Shown here: one piece after another, positions 17,776 through 25,984 of the stretch
How positions within the stretch are numbered: the first letter of the stretch is position 1
Layout of the letters: the number at the start of each line of letters is the position of its first letter
Origin: Thermoanaerobaculia bacterium
GTDB taxonomy: Bacteria; Acidobacteriota; Thermoanaerobaculia; Gp7-AA8
Direction of reading: 5' to 3'
Length of the DNA stretch: 64,000 nucleotides
Assembly (NCBI GenBank): GCA_017883205.1
Contig: JADGNZ010000003.1
Span: 1-64,000, forward strand
Notes under the pieces: generated by a model
The model's database searches: none
Told to the model about the DNA's origin: nothing
The model's input: only the letters and a program-made list of their open reading frames with translations
Position numbers and translations under genes: made by a program

Positions 17776-18930
17776 TTGAAAACACCGTCAAACGAACGGC
17801 AGCGAGCGCTGCAAATCCTCCGCCGCATCGAGCGCGAGTCGGCGTATGCGTCCCTCGTTCTGCAGAACGATTCCGGTTTCGTGCGCACGCTCGTGCTTGG
17901 CGTACTTCGCTGGCGGTCACGGCTCGACTTCGTGATCGACTCATTCGCGAAGGGCGACATCGAGCCGGAGATTCGCGACATCCTCCGCATCGGTGCGTTG
18001 CAACTGCTGTTCATGAATGTTGCCTCGCACGCGGCGGTGAGTGAGACGGTAGAACTCGTCCCGCTGCGCGCGCGCGGCTTCGTCAACGCGATCCTGCGGC
18101 GGATTTCATCGAAGCCGATTCCCGAGCCGCAGGACGTGGCCACACGAACCGCGCATCCGCGATGGCTCATCGAACGCTGGACGAAGAGCTTCGGCGCTGA
18201 GCGTGCGGCGAAGATCGCCGCGGCGAATCAGAAGTTGTCGTTTCCTGACGTGATCACCGGCGCGCCACCGCCGGACGCCGCGGAGTCGGAGCTGGTCCCG
18301 GGAATGTGGAAGCTCACCGGCTCGAGCGCGGACGTCGACGGTATCGTGCTCGACGAGGGAAGCGCGATCATCGCCGGCCTCGCCGCGGCCCTCGGCGACG
18401 ACGTGCTCGATCTCGCGGCAGCGCCGGGCGGCAAGTCGCAGGTGATGCGCGCTCGCGGTGCGCACGTCGTCAGCAACGACATCTCGATCACGCGTCTTCG
18501 GCCGCTCATCGGGAAGTCGCCTTCCATCGTCGTGAGCGACGGCCGGCAGCCGCCGTTCGCGCGGCAATTCCGTGTCGTCCTACTGGATGCGCCGTGCAGC
18601 GCCACCGGCACGATCCGTAAGAACCCGGAGATCAAATGGCGCCTGAAGGAGGCGGACCTCGCATCGTTTGTGTCGCTGCAACGTGAGTTGCTGGCATCGG
18701 CGCTCGATCTCGCGTCGGAGTCGGTGGTCTACGCGACCTGCTCGCTCGAACCCGAGGAGAACGATGACGTCGTTGCCGACGTGCTGCGCATCCGAACAGG
18801 TTTCGTTCGCGGCGATGTGGCTGATCTCGTGAATGAAAACGTTGCCCGTTGGGTGGAAAACGGTGTGCTGCGGCTCACGCCCGAAGCGGGGACCGACGGC
18901 TTCACCGCGCACTGGCTGCGGCGGGCATGA
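17776..18930 (+). CDS. rsmB: 16S rRNA m5C967 methyltransferase
   Basis: This is an RsmB/Sun-type RNA cytosine-C5 methyltransferase. The N-terminal NusB-like helical domain (about 1-125: RQRALQILRRIERESAYASLVL...FVNAILRRI) is diagnostic of RsmB. The SAM site DLAAAPGGKS (about residue 213), the active-site VVLLDAPCSATGTIRKNPEIKW and the second catalytic cysteine in VYATCSLEPEEND are intact. It methylates one cytosine in 16S rRNA. I use the TTG at 17776, which gives MKTPSNERQRALQIL. At 384 residues it is a little shorter than the E. coli protein (429). The hybrid kinase gene is divergent. Confidence 0.92.
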   Translation: MKTPSNERQRALQILRRIERESAYASLVLQNDSGFVRTLVLGVLRWRSRLDFVIDSFAKGDIEPEIRDILRIGALQLLFMNVASHAAVSETVELVPLRARGFVNAILRRISSKPIPEPQDVATRTAHPRWLIERWTKSFGAERAAKIAAANQKLSFPDVITGAPPPDAAESELVPGMWKLTGSSADVDGIVLDEGSAIIAGLAAALGDDVLDLAAAPGGKSQVMRARGAHVVSNDISITRLRPLIGKSPSIVVSDGRQPPFARQFRVVLLDAPCSATGTIRKNPEIKWRLKEADLASFVSLQRELLASALDLASESVVYATCSLEPEENDDVVADVLRIRTGFVRGDVADLVNENVARWVENGVLRLTPEAGTDGFTAHWLRRA

Positions 18931-19052
18931 CGAGCATCGATCACGGGCATCTTCTACGGCGCAACACGCAATGAAATCTTCGGTTCTTACTCAAAAAGGG
19001 ACCCAAAAAAGGAGCGATGCGAGTATGCGAAACGCCTGCGTACGCTACTTCG

Positions 19053-19081
19053 TTGACAAACCAACATCCATCTCATAGATT
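19053..19081 (+). promoter_or_regulatory. Probable sigma-70 promoter of the HU gene
   Basis: TTGACA at 19053-19058 is separated by 17 bp from TAGATT at 19076-19081. The gene starts 55 bp further on, after a clear AAGGAG at about 19122. A perfect -35 with optimal spacing suits a highly expressed nucleoid protein. Confidence 0.6.
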
Positions 19082-19136
19082 GCAAAAAGACCTAGAAAAC
19101 ATCAGGGTTTCAGGCATCTGAAGAAGGAGAACGTCT

Positions 19137-19433
19137 ATGGCAGGCAAGGGTGACGTCATCAATGAAATCGCCGAACAGGCCGGTATTTCGAAGAAAGAGG
19201 CCGCGGCCGCGTTCGACGCGTTCGTGAAGCACATCTCGGACTCATGCCAGCGCGGAGACCGTTGCGCCATTCCGGGACTCGGCAGCTTCGCCGTGTCGCA
19301 GCGGAAGGCGCGCGAGGGCCGCAATCCCCGCACAAACGAAAAGATCATGATTCCTGCGTCGAAGAACGTCCGTTTCAAAGCGGGCAAGGACCTTCGCGAA
19401 GCGGTGAATTCGAAGCGCAAGGGTAAGAAGTAA
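19137..19433 (+). CDS. HU/IHF-family nucleoid DNA-binding protein
   Basis: This 98-residue histone-like protein bends and compacts DNA as a dimer. It shows the family outline: N-terminal helices (VINEIAEQAGISKKEAAAAFDAF), the core GLGSFAVSQRKAREGRNPRTNEKIMIPASKNVRFKAGKDLREAV, including the DNA-arm GRNP, and a basic tail (KRKGKK). The GRNPRTNE and IPASKNVRFKAGK segments are near consensus. It is monocistronic, with its own promoter, a good ribosome binding site and a strong terminator. Two palindromic arrays elsewhere in the window could be bound by nucleoid proteins, but nothing ties HU to them. Confidence 0.95.
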   Translation: MAGKGDVINEIAEQAGISKKEAAAAFDAFVKHISDSCQRGDRCAIPGLGSFAVSQRKAREGRNPRTNEKIMIPASKNVRFKAGKDLREAVNSKRKGKK

Positions 19434-19461
19434 AACCTCTATCCTTCTTTGGTTCACGAAA

Positions 19462-19488
19462 CGCCCCGCCCCGAGGCGGGGCGTTTTC
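19462..19488 (+). terminator. Intrinsic terminator after the HU gene
   Basis: A perfect 9-bp GC stem (CGCCCCGCC at 19462-19470, GGCGGGGCG at 19475-19483) with a 4-base loop is followed by TTTTC. The end abuts the stop codon of the convergent HAD gene. Confidence 0.92.
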
Positions 19489-20131
19489 ATTGGAGCACGT
19501 CGTCGAGCGAGCGACACACGCGGATCACCATCGCCGCGATTTCGGGTGAGGGCTCGACGAGGTCGGGCACCATGATCACGGCCATCGCCGCCGCATGCGC
19601 GGCCCGAACGCCGGCCTCCGAGTCTTCGATCACGAGGCAACCATCCCGCGCGACGCCAAGGCGCGATGCGGCGAGCAGGAAGAGATCGGGGTAAGGCTTC
19701 GAGTGCTCGACTTCATCGCCGAACGCGAAAACGGAGAAGCGTGAGTGCAGACCGCCCAGACAGCGCGCGGCAACGGCACGAGGAGTCGATGTGGCGAGCG
19801 CTTTCGAAATCCCGCGGGCATCGAGTCGATCGAGCAGCGCGACCGCGCCGGGCTTGTGCGGGAGCGGCGCGTGCGCGAGACGTTCGTCGAAATCGCGCTG
19901 CCAACGGATTCGGAACTCACCCAGCGGCAGCGTGTCGCCGAAGCGCTCGATCAACAGGCGCTCCGCTTCGTCATTGCCGCGGCCGACGAACCGCGAATAG
20001 AAGCTGTCGTCGATCGGACAGCCCAGCTCCGCCGCCGCTGTCTGCCAAGTGACGCGGTAGAGCGGTTCGCTGTCGAGCAGCAGGCCGTCCATGTCGAAGA
20101 TGACGGCGCGCGGGGTCAGGTCATCGGTCAA
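19487..20131 (-). CDS. HAD-family hydrolase, phosphoglucomutase-like subgroup
   Basis: The 214 residues show HAD motif I at the start (VIFDMDGLLLDSEPLY, with the nucleophile Asp), a helical cap (residues about 20-85), motif II (LATSTPR), the motif III lysine (HSKPYPDLFLLAA) and motif IV (CLVIEDSEAGVRAA). This pattern is shared by beta-phosphoglucomutases and small phosphatases such as those acting on sugar or nucleotide phosphates. The exact substrate cannot be read. The start codon overlaps the stop of the upstream dGTPase gene by 4 bp. That coupling hints at a house-cleaning role on nucleotides or sugar phosphates, but only as inference. Confidence 0.88.
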   Translation of the reverse strand: MTDDLTPRAVIFDMDGLLLDSEPLYRVTWQTAAAELGCPIDDSFYSRFVGRGNDEAERLLIERFGDTLPLGEFRIRWQRDFDERLAHAPLPHKPGAVALLDRLDARGISKALATSTPRAVAARCLGGLHSRFSVFAFGDEVEHSKPYPDLFLLAASRLGVARDGCLVIEDSEAGVRAAHAAAMAVIMVPDLVEPSPEIAAMVIRVCRSLDDVLQ

Positions 20132-21156
20132 ACGAACGCTCGCGGAACGAAGAGTCGTTCATAGAGATTGATCGCGTATCGGTCGGTCATGCCGGCGATG
20201 AAGTCGATGGCCAGCCGCTCGACCGGCTCCTCGCTCGTTGCGCTCAGGAAGTCGCCCGGGTTGGCGGTGACATGCTCGAAGAGCGCCGTGAGCGTTCGTT
20301 GTGCCTTCACAAACTCGGTGCGCACCGCGGGAGTGAGGTACATGTTCTGAAACATGAACGTCCGCAGTTCCTCGAGCGCGCCCAACGCCTCGGCAGACAT
20401 CGAGATCGCTTCGTAGCCACACGCAAGCGTCGAATCGATCACGTCACGCACCATGCGATCGATCCGCTGCGCGGCTCCGTTGCCAAGCGTTTTACGGATT
20501 TCTTTCGGAATCTCGTGCTCGGTCAGAACGCCGGCGCGGATCCCGTCATCGATGTCGTGATTGACGTAAGCGATGATGTCGGAGATGCGGACGATATCGC
20601 CCTCGAGCGTGAGCGCGCGCGACTTCGCCCGCTTGCGCAACAGCTCCCCCTTTTCGCCTTTCGAATGTTTGAGGATGCCGTCGCGCACTTCGACGGTGAG
20701 GTTCAGTCCGCGCCCATCATTCTCGAGCACTTCGACGACGCGCACCGACTGACGGTAGTGATCGAACCCGCCTTTGACGAGCTTGTTCAACGCTGCCTCA
20801 CCAGCATGGCCGAACGCGGAGTGCCCGAGGTCGTGGCCGAGTCCGATCGCCTCAGTCAGCACTTCGTTGAGGCGCAGCGACTTCGCGATCGTCCGTGCGA
20901 TCTGGGTCACTTCCAGCACGTGCGTGAGCCGGGTTCGGTAGTGATCGCCCTCCGGCGCCAGAAAGACCTGCGTCTTGTGCTTGAGGCGTCGGAAGGCTTT
21001 GCAATGAATGATGCGGTCGCGGTCGCGCTGATAGCTGGGACGGAGATCATCCTCCGGCTCGTCGCGGTCGCGCCCGCGCGTCTCAGAACTGCGAGCCGCC
21101 TGCGCGACCATCGTGTCGCGCTCGATGTTCTCGAGCATCTCGCGGATGGTGGTCAT
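20128..21156 (-). CDS. dgt: dGTP triphosphohydrolase-like HD-domain protein
   Basis: The protein removes triphosphate from dGTP (or other dNTPs) to control nucleotide pools. The metal-binding HD core is complete: RLTHVLEVTQIART (His), GLGHDLGHSAFGHAGE (His-Asp) and DIIAYVNHDIDDG (Asp). The preceding DRDRIIHCKAFRRLKHKTQVF is the typical nucleotide-binding region. I use the ATG at 21156 (MTTIREMLENIERD), which discards nine implausible residues upstream. At 342 residues it belongs to the short type-2/dGTPase-like branch rather than the 505-residue E. coli Dgt. The HAD gene downstream overlaps by 4 bp. Confidence 0.9.
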   Translation of the reverse strand: MTTIREMLENIERDTMVAQAARSSETRGRDRDEPEDDLRPSYQRDRDRIIHCKAFRRLKHKTQVFLAPEGDHYRTRLTHVLEVTQIARTIAKSLRLNEVLTEAIGLGHDLGHSAFGHAGEAALNKLVKGGFDHYRQSVRVVEVLENDGRGLNLTVEVRDGILKHSKGEKGELLRKRAKSRALTLEGDIVRISDIIAYVNHDIDDGIRAGVLTEHEIPKEIRKTLGNGAAQRIDRMVRDVIDSTLACGYEAISMSAEALGALEELRTFMFQNMYLTPAVRTEFVKAQRTLTALFEHVTANPGDFLSATSEEPVERLAIDFIAGMTDRYAINLYERLFVPRAFV

Positions 21157-21198
21157 CGTGCGCACTTTACCGCGAGCGGCCACAGGTTACGGATTCAC

Positions 21199-21239
21199 TG
21201 CCGGACGAGACGTCCGGCAGCCGCAGGCGAGACGCCTGC
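21199..21239. repeat. Two adjacent small hairpins
   Basis: TGCCGGAC-N5-GTCCGGCA (21199-21219) and GCAGGCG-AGA-CGCCTGC (21223-21239) sit between two minus-strand genes. Their shape is that of REP-type elements. They may form a weak transcript end for the GNAT gene. Confidence 0.65.
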
Positions 21240-21255
21240 ACTCCTCTTGGCAGGT

Positions 21256-21705
21256 TCAAGATGACAGACGTAGCTCCATGAACTTTGTTCCTGCGATCGG
21301 ATTGAATCGATATGGCTCGATCTCGACGAAGCCGAGGGACTCGTAGAGCGGGATGGCGGCGGTCATCGTGGGCAGCGTGTCGAGGCGCATGCTCTGGTAG
21401 CCGCGGTGCCGGGCTTTGTCGATGATGAGCTCCGCGAGCGTGCGGCCGAGGTTGCGTCCGCAAAATTCAGAGCGAATGTAGAGACGCTTCATCTCGCACG
21501 TAGTGTCGTCGAGGCGGCGCAGCGCGACGCAACCGGCGGCGCGAGCGCCTTCGTGTGCGATCAGAACGAGCTCGTAGAAGTCGCCCAGGGTATTCAGCTC
21601 GTGGTCGAGATCCTGAAACGAAAGATCGACGCCGAGGGAGGATGCGTATTCGAGAATGAGCTCGTGGACGACTTGAAGATCGTTAGCACCTTCGATCGCA
21701 ATCAC
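21256..21705 (-). CDS. GNAT-family N-acetyltransferase
   Basis: The 149 residues are one GNAT domain. The central strands read FYELVLIAHEGARAAGCVALRRL and EMKRLYIRSEFCGRNLGRTLAELIIDKARHRGYQSMRLDT, with the acetyl-CoA loop R..G-RN-LG (Q/RxxGxG/A-like). The late YESLGFVEIEPY is the typical end. It transfers an acetyl group to an unknown amine. The start codon overlaps the stop of the PhzF gene by 4 bp, so the two are made together. Confidence 0.88.
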   Translation of the reverse strand: MIAIEGANDLQVVHELILEYASSLGVDLSFQDLDHELNTLGDFYELVLIAHEGARAAGCVALRRLDDTTCEMKRLYIRSEFCGRNLGRTLAELIIDKARHRGYQSMRLDTLPTMTAAIPLYESLGFVEIEPYRFNPIAGTKFMELRLSS

Positions 21706-22487
21706 ACTACGAGCTCGCCCCGCAGTACGGTAACTGCGTGGCCGGCCAGCTTCACGCGATCACCTACGAGCCGCACGCGCACGGCGCCGCCGCGCGGAGA
21801 CGCCTGCCACGCATTCATCTCGTTCTTGCCGAGACGTTGCGCCCAGTAGGGAGTGAGGCAGGAGTGCGCCGAACCGGTCACGGGATCTTCGTCGATGCCT
21901 GACCCAGGCGCGAAAAAGCGCGAAACGAAGTCGTAGTCGCCCGCGTCCGCGCGGCTGGTGACGATGACACCGCGTACCGGCAACTGACGCAGCACGCCGT
22001 GGTCGGGCCGAAGATTGTGCACGTCTTTCTCGGATGGCAGCTCGACGATGTAGTCGAACTGATTGCGGCCGACGTACGTGGCCTGCGTGGTGCCGAGGGC
22101 ATCAAGAAGTCCGGCCGGCGCAGCGATCTGTTCGTCGCGCTTGGCGGGGAAGTCGAGCTCGATGAAGTCGCCGTCCCGCGCCGCGGTCAGCACGCCGCTC
22201 TTCGTGTGAAACCGCAGCACCTCGTCGCTGCTGATGCCTTCGCTCCAAATTGCGTGCGCAGATGCCAGTGTCGCGTGGCCGCAGAGATCGACCTCGACGG
22301 TAGGCGTAAACCACCGCAGCGACCAGCCATCATCGCGAGGCCGAAGAAACGCCGTCTCGGCGAGGTTCATCTCCGCCGCGACATTCGCCATCCACCGGTC
22401 ATCCCGCTCACCGTCCAGGAAACAGACGGCGGCGGGATTGCCCTTGAACGGCTCGCTGGTAAAGGCGTCAATCTGGAGGAGGCGCAT
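21702..22487 (-). CDS. PhzF-family isomerase-like protein
   Basis: The 261 residues match the PhzF/diaminopimelate-epimerase fold family. The start MRLLQIDAFTSEPFKGNPAAVCFLDG is near consensus. The catalytic glutamate lies in AAEMNLAETAFLRP (about residue 45) and the second-domain signature is in DLCGHATLASAHAIW. The C-terminal half repeats the fold, with GSGIDEDPVTGSAHSCLTPYWAQRLGK. Family members isomerise small metabolites; most are not in phenazine pathways, and no other phenazine genes are here. It is followed by the overlapping GNAT gene. Confidence 0.9.
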   Translation of the reverse strand: MRLLQIDAFTSEPFKGNPAAVCFLDGERDDRWMANVAAEMNLAETAFLRPRDDGWSLRWFTPTVEVDLCGHATLASAHAIWSEGISSDEVLRFHTKSGVLTAARDGDFIELDFPAKRDEQIAAPAGLLDALGTTQATYVGRNQFDYIVELPSEKDVHNLRPDHGVLRQLPVRGVIVTSRADAGDYDFVSRFFAPGSGIDEDPVTGSAHSCLTPYWAQRLGKNEMNAWQASPRGGAVRVRLVGDRVKLAGHAVTVLRGELVV

Positions 22488-22506
22488 TTCGTGGTCGCGC
22501 TACGAA

Positions 22507-23292
22507 TCAGAATCCCTGAACCGCCGCCGCCTTTGCGTACATCCAGCGGACGAAGAGGAAGCCGACGATGATCACACCGGCGAGAATGCCGTCGCGAACC
22601 CACATCGACGCTCCGTAAATGGTCGGGTAGTGATTGCTGATCATCAGGAAGATCAGCGGAACCGACATGTACGTGTTCTGGCGCGAGCGCAGGCCGGCCT
22701 GACGCACGGTCTCGGCGTCGGCCGGGTTCCCATCTTTCACGCCGCGGATGATTTTCTGCTGATACGGCCAGATCACCATCCAGACGTTGAGGGCCATCAT
22801 CGTGCCGAAGATTCCGCCGGAGTGGATGTAGAGCGCGCGGCCGCTGAAATGCCCGGCGGTGGCAAGGAGGCAATAGACGCCGGCGAAGAGGACCATGTTG
22901 ATGATGCTGGCTACGGTGACGTTCTTGACCTTTTTCAAGATCAGGTTGTAGATCACGAACCCGACCGCCAGCGTAATCAGAACGACGGCCAGCCAGAGCC
23001 ACGGATTGCCGACGTGGTCCTGATCGAACAGCACGAGCTTGGTCTGGTAGTAGACGAGGCCGAGCAGCAGGAAGCCGGTGATCCAGGTCCACGCGGCGCC
23101 CCAGCGGAACCAGAAGAGTGCGCGGGGCATCAGCTCCGGCACAACCAGTTTCTTGGTCGGCCCGTCCATCTTGCCCGCGAACGGTCCGTTGACGAAGTTG
23201 AAGAACCAAAGGTGACCGATCCACATCACGCCGGCGACGACGTGACCCCACCGGAAGATAAGTTGTAGCCAGTTGTTGATTTCGGGGTTCAT
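22507..23292 (-). CDS. PuuD-like urate hydroxylase membrane domain
   Basis: The 261-residue integral membrane protein has about seven hydrophobic segments. Its sequence matches the membrane domain of PuuD (DUF989) urate hydroxylases: LIFRWGHVVAGVMWIGHLWFFNFVN at the start, RWGAAWTWITGFLLL, a central NVTVASIINMVLFAGVYCLLATAGHFSGRALY and a late RSRQNTYMSVPLIFLMISNHYP. Several histidines suggest haem or metal ligation. Full PuuD proteins carry a C-terminal cytochrome c; this one ends at the last helix and has no CxxCH. It may use a separate cytochrome, or be a related oxidoreductase with another substrate. No other purine-breakdown genes are near. A good AGGAG precedes the ATG. Confidence 0.8.
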   Translation of the reverse strand: MNPEINNWLQLIFRWGHVVAGVMWIGHLWFFNFVNGPFAGKMDGPTKKLVVPELMPRALFWFRWGAAWTWITGFLLLGLVYYQTKLVLFDQDHVGNPWLWLAVVLITLAVGFVIYNLILKKVKNVTVASIINMVLFAGVYCLLATAGHFSGRALYIHSGGIFGTMMALNVWMVIWPYQQKIIRGVKDGNPADAETVRQAGLRSRQNTYMSVPLIFLMISNHYPTIYGASMWVRDGILAGVIIVGFLFVRWMYAKAAAVQGF

Positions 23293-23339
23293 ATGCTCTC
23301 CTCAATCGCTGCGGTTTGGGGTAGCCTGCCGGCGATTAT

Positions 23340-24050
23340 ATGTCGCCCCATGAATTCGAGAATCGTGTTGCCATCGTCACCGGCGGTTCAACCGGGATCG
23401 GCCGCGCGACGGCGGAAATGCTTGCACTGCGCGGCGCACGCGTCGCGATCTTCGCCCGCTCGCTGAAAACGCTTCAGCAAGTGGCGACACCGCATGACGG
23501 GCGGATGTTGGCGGTCGGCGGCGACGTCAGCGATGAGTCTTCAATCGAGCGGCTGTTCGCGGAGACGGAATCACGCTTCGGCGATTGCGACGTCCTCATC
23601 AACTGCGCAGGGATGATCGATCCGAAGGCCTTGATCGTTACAGCTCCCGACGCCTGGGACAGGATGTTCGCGGTCAACGTACGAGGAACGTACCTAGCCA
23701 CGCGACGGGCGTTGCCCTCGATGATCGCAAGGCGCGCCGGCGCCATCGTCAACGTCGCTTCGATCTCGGGAGTGATCGGACCGGAGAAGTTTCCAGGATT
23801 TGTGTCGTACTGCGCCAGCAAGGCGGCGGTGATCTCGATGACGGAGGCGCTTGCGGTTGAAGTCAAAGAGGTCGGTGTCCGCGTCAACAGCGTCAGCCCG
23901 GGATCGGTCGACACGAAAATGTGGGCCGCGGCCAGCGGCGGCGCGCCGGCGGCGACGACGGCGGAGGAGGTTGCCGAGGTCATCTGCTTCCTGGCCTCGG
24001 ACCGGGCGCGCGCTGTGAACGGGCAGGACGTGCATGTCTACTCTTCGTGA
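23340..24050 (+). CDS. Short-chain dehydrogenase/reductase
   Basis: A classical SDR of 236 residues. The nucleotide-binding motif is TGGSTGIGRATAE, then NCAG, the serine of the active site in NVASISG and the catalytic YxxxK in SYCASKAAVISM. The late PGSVDTKMW is typical. The arginine-rich region after the second strand (FARSLKTL) favours NADP(H). The substrate is unknown. Its end overlaps the alanine racemase start by 17 bp, and the run continues into the Mla genes, so all four are probably one operon. Confidence 0.9.
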   Translation: MSPHEFENRVAIVTGGSTGIGRATAEMLALRGARVAIFARSLKTLQQVATPHDGRMLAVGGDVSDESSIERLFAETESRFGDCDVLINCAGMIDPKALIVTAPDAWDRMFAVNVRGTYLATRRALPSMIARRAGAIVNVASISGVIGPEKFPGFVSYCASKAAVISMTEALAVEVKEVGVRVNSVSPGSVDTKMWAAASGGAPAATTAEEVAEVICFLASDRARAVNGQDVHVYSS

Positions 24051-25188
24051 GTTGCGGCCGACGTACGCCACGATCGATCTCGACCGCTTTGCGCACAATG
24101 TCGATGTGATCGCGCGTTTGCTGCCCGACGGTGCGCGGCTCGTGGCGGTGCTAAAGGCGGATGGTTACGGCCACGGCGCAGTCGAGCTGGCGAAGCGGCT
24201 GACGCCCGACCGCGTGGCGATGATCGCAGTATCGCTACTCGAGGAAGCGATCGAACAGCGGCGCGCTTCGATCACGTTGCCGATCCTTATGCTGGGGCCG
24301 ATATCGCGCGAGCAGATTCCCATCGCGCTCGATCATGACGTGACGATCGGCGTGATCGGACCGGAGGAGCTCGAATCAGTCTGCGCTGTTGCCCGCGAGC
24401 GGGACGTCTCGATTCATCTCAAGCTCGATTCCGGCATGGGCCGGATGGGTGTAATCGAGAGCGAGTTGCCGCGAGTCATCGAGATGATCCGTGCGGCTCC
24501 GCGGCTGCGCATCGAAGGGATCTACACGCATTTTGCAAATGCAGACGATGCGAGTGATCCGTTCACCGGACAGCAGATCGCGAAGTACGATCGAATGCTG
24601 GCCGTGCTTCGAGAGAATGGAATCGATGCGCCGTGCCATCATCTCGCCAACTCCTCGGCGACCTTGCGCGGGATCGTCCGGCCTGGCGACTTCGCGCGCG
24701 TTGGAATCGCGCTTTACGGCCCACAGCGCATTGAGACCGCGGCGGGCGCGATCGAGCCGGTGCTTCGGTGGCGCACCGAGGTCATGCGGCTGAAGGAGCT
24801 GCCGCCCGGGCATGCGATCGGCTACGGCACGACATTCCGCACCTCGCGGCTGAGCCGCATTGCGACGCTTCCGGTCGGTTACGCGGACGGCTACGGCCGC
24901 CTGCTGTCGAACACTGCCGATGTTCTGGTGAGAGGAAAACGAGCTCCGGTCGTCGGGCGCGTGTCGATGGACCTCGTGACGATCGACGTGACCGACATCG
25001 ATGGTGCGGCCGCAGGCGACGAGGTGATTCTGATCGGGGAGCAAGGAAACGACAGCATCACAGCCGAGGAGCTGGCGCTGAAGTCCCAGACGATCCCGTA
25101 CGAAGTGTTTTGCCGCATCAGCACCCGCGTTCCCCGGCTTTATCCAGATCAGGGCGCATTTCGGGTACGCTCCCGCTTCGCCGAATGA
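24034..25188 (+). CDS. alr: Alanine racemase
   Basis: This PLP enzyme converts L-alanine to D-alanine for peptidoglycan. The PLP lysine is Lys41 in VAVLKADGYGHGA. Other family markers are HLKLDSGMGRMGV, EGIYTHFANAD, NSSATLRG, RVGIALYG and VGYADGYGRLLSN. The second catalytic tyrosine is in AIGYGTTFRT, and VGRVSMDLVTIDVTD follows. The 384 residues are standard. It overlaps the SDR gene at its start and the MlaE gene (ATGA) at its end, linking cell-wall and envelope-lipid functions in one transcript. Confidence 0.95.
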   Translation: MSTLRELRPTYATIDLDRFAHNVDVIARLLPDGARLVAVLKADGYGHGAVELAKRLTPDRVAMIAVSLLEEAIEQRRASITLPILMLGPISREQIPIALDHDVTIGVIGPEELESVCAVARERDVSIHLKLDSGMGRMGVIESELPRVIEMIRAAPRLRIEGIYTHFANADDASDPFTGQQIAKYDRMLAVLRENGIDAPCHHLANSSATLRGIVRPGDFARVGIALYGPQRIETAAGAIEPVLRWRTEVMRLKELPPGHAIGYGTTFRTSRLSRIATLPVGYADGYGRLLSNTADVLVRGKRAPVVGRVSMDLVTIDVTDIDGAAAGDEVILIGEQGNDSITAEELALKSQTIPYEVFCRISTRVPRLYPDQGAFRVRSRFAE

Positions 25189-25952
25189 ACATCCTGGAAC
25201 GGATCGGCCGCGTTTTCATCCGTCTCTTCGAAGAGACCGGCCTCTGGTTCCGAATGCTGGTCCGGACATTTGTCTGGACGTTCCGGCCGCCATTCGAGGG
25301 CGGGGAGTGGCTGCGCCAGATGGTGCGCGTCGGCGTCGACTCCATCCCCGTCGTCTTTCTGACGACGATGTTCACTGGCATGGTCATGGCGCTGCAGACA
25401 TACAACGGTTTTCATCGCGTCCATGCCGAGAATTTCGTCGGGAGTGTCGTTGCGCTGGCAATGTTGCGCGAGCTATCGCCGGTGCTGGTTGCGCTGATGG
25501 TTACGGGACGCGTCGGCTCGTCGATGGCAGCCGAGATCGGGACCATGCGCGTCACCGAGCAACTCGATGCACTCGAGGCGCTGGCTACGGATCCCGTGCA
25601 CTACCTCTTCGTTCCTCGCGTCATAGCCGGCATTGTCATGCTTCCGCTCCTCACGATCCTCGGCGACGCACTTGGCGTCGGCGGCGGCTACCTCGTCGGC
25701 GTGAAACTGATGGGCGCGAATCCGGTGATTTATGAGCAGAACACGTATCAGTTTCTGCAGATGAACGACGTCTGGAGCGGATTGATCAAGTCGGCCTTTT
25801 TCGGACTGATTCTCACGCTCACAGGCTGTGTGCGTGGCTATTACACGAGCGGCGGTGCGGAAGGAGTGGGGCGGGCCACGACTGCGGCGGTCGTGAGCGC
25901 ATCGTTGATCATTCTGTTCACTGATTTCTTTTTGACGAAGCTGTTGTTTTGA
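25185..25952 (+). CDS. mlaE: MlaE-family lipid ABC transporter permease
   Basis: I start at the ATG at 25185 (MNILERIGRVFIRLFEETGLWF), which overlaps the alr stop by 4 bp. The 255 residues have about five hydrophobic segments and the family signature: VVFLTTMFTGMVMALQ, REL.PVL.ALMVTGRVGSSMAAEIGTMRVTEQLDALE and the closing GAEGVGRATTAAVVSA. It forms the membrane core of a retrograde phospholipid transporter with the ATPase encoded next. The MCE substrate-binding protein (MlaD) and outer-membrane parts are not in the window. Confidence 0.93.
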   Translation: MNILERIGRVFIRLFEETGLWFRMLVRTFVWTFRPPFEGGEWLRQMVRVGVDSIPVVFLTTMFTGMVMALQTYNGFHRVHAENFVGSVVALAMLRELSPVLVALMVTGRVGSSMAAEIGTMRVTEQLDALEALATDPVHYLFVPRVIAGIVMLPLLTILGDALGVGGGYLVGVKLMGANPVIYEQNTYQFLQMNDVWSGLIKSAFFGLILTLTGCVRGYYTSGGAEGVGRATTAAVVSASLIILFTDFFLTKLLF

Positions 25953-25984
25953 GTTGCCGGGTTTCTCGGCAGTAACCCTCGAAT

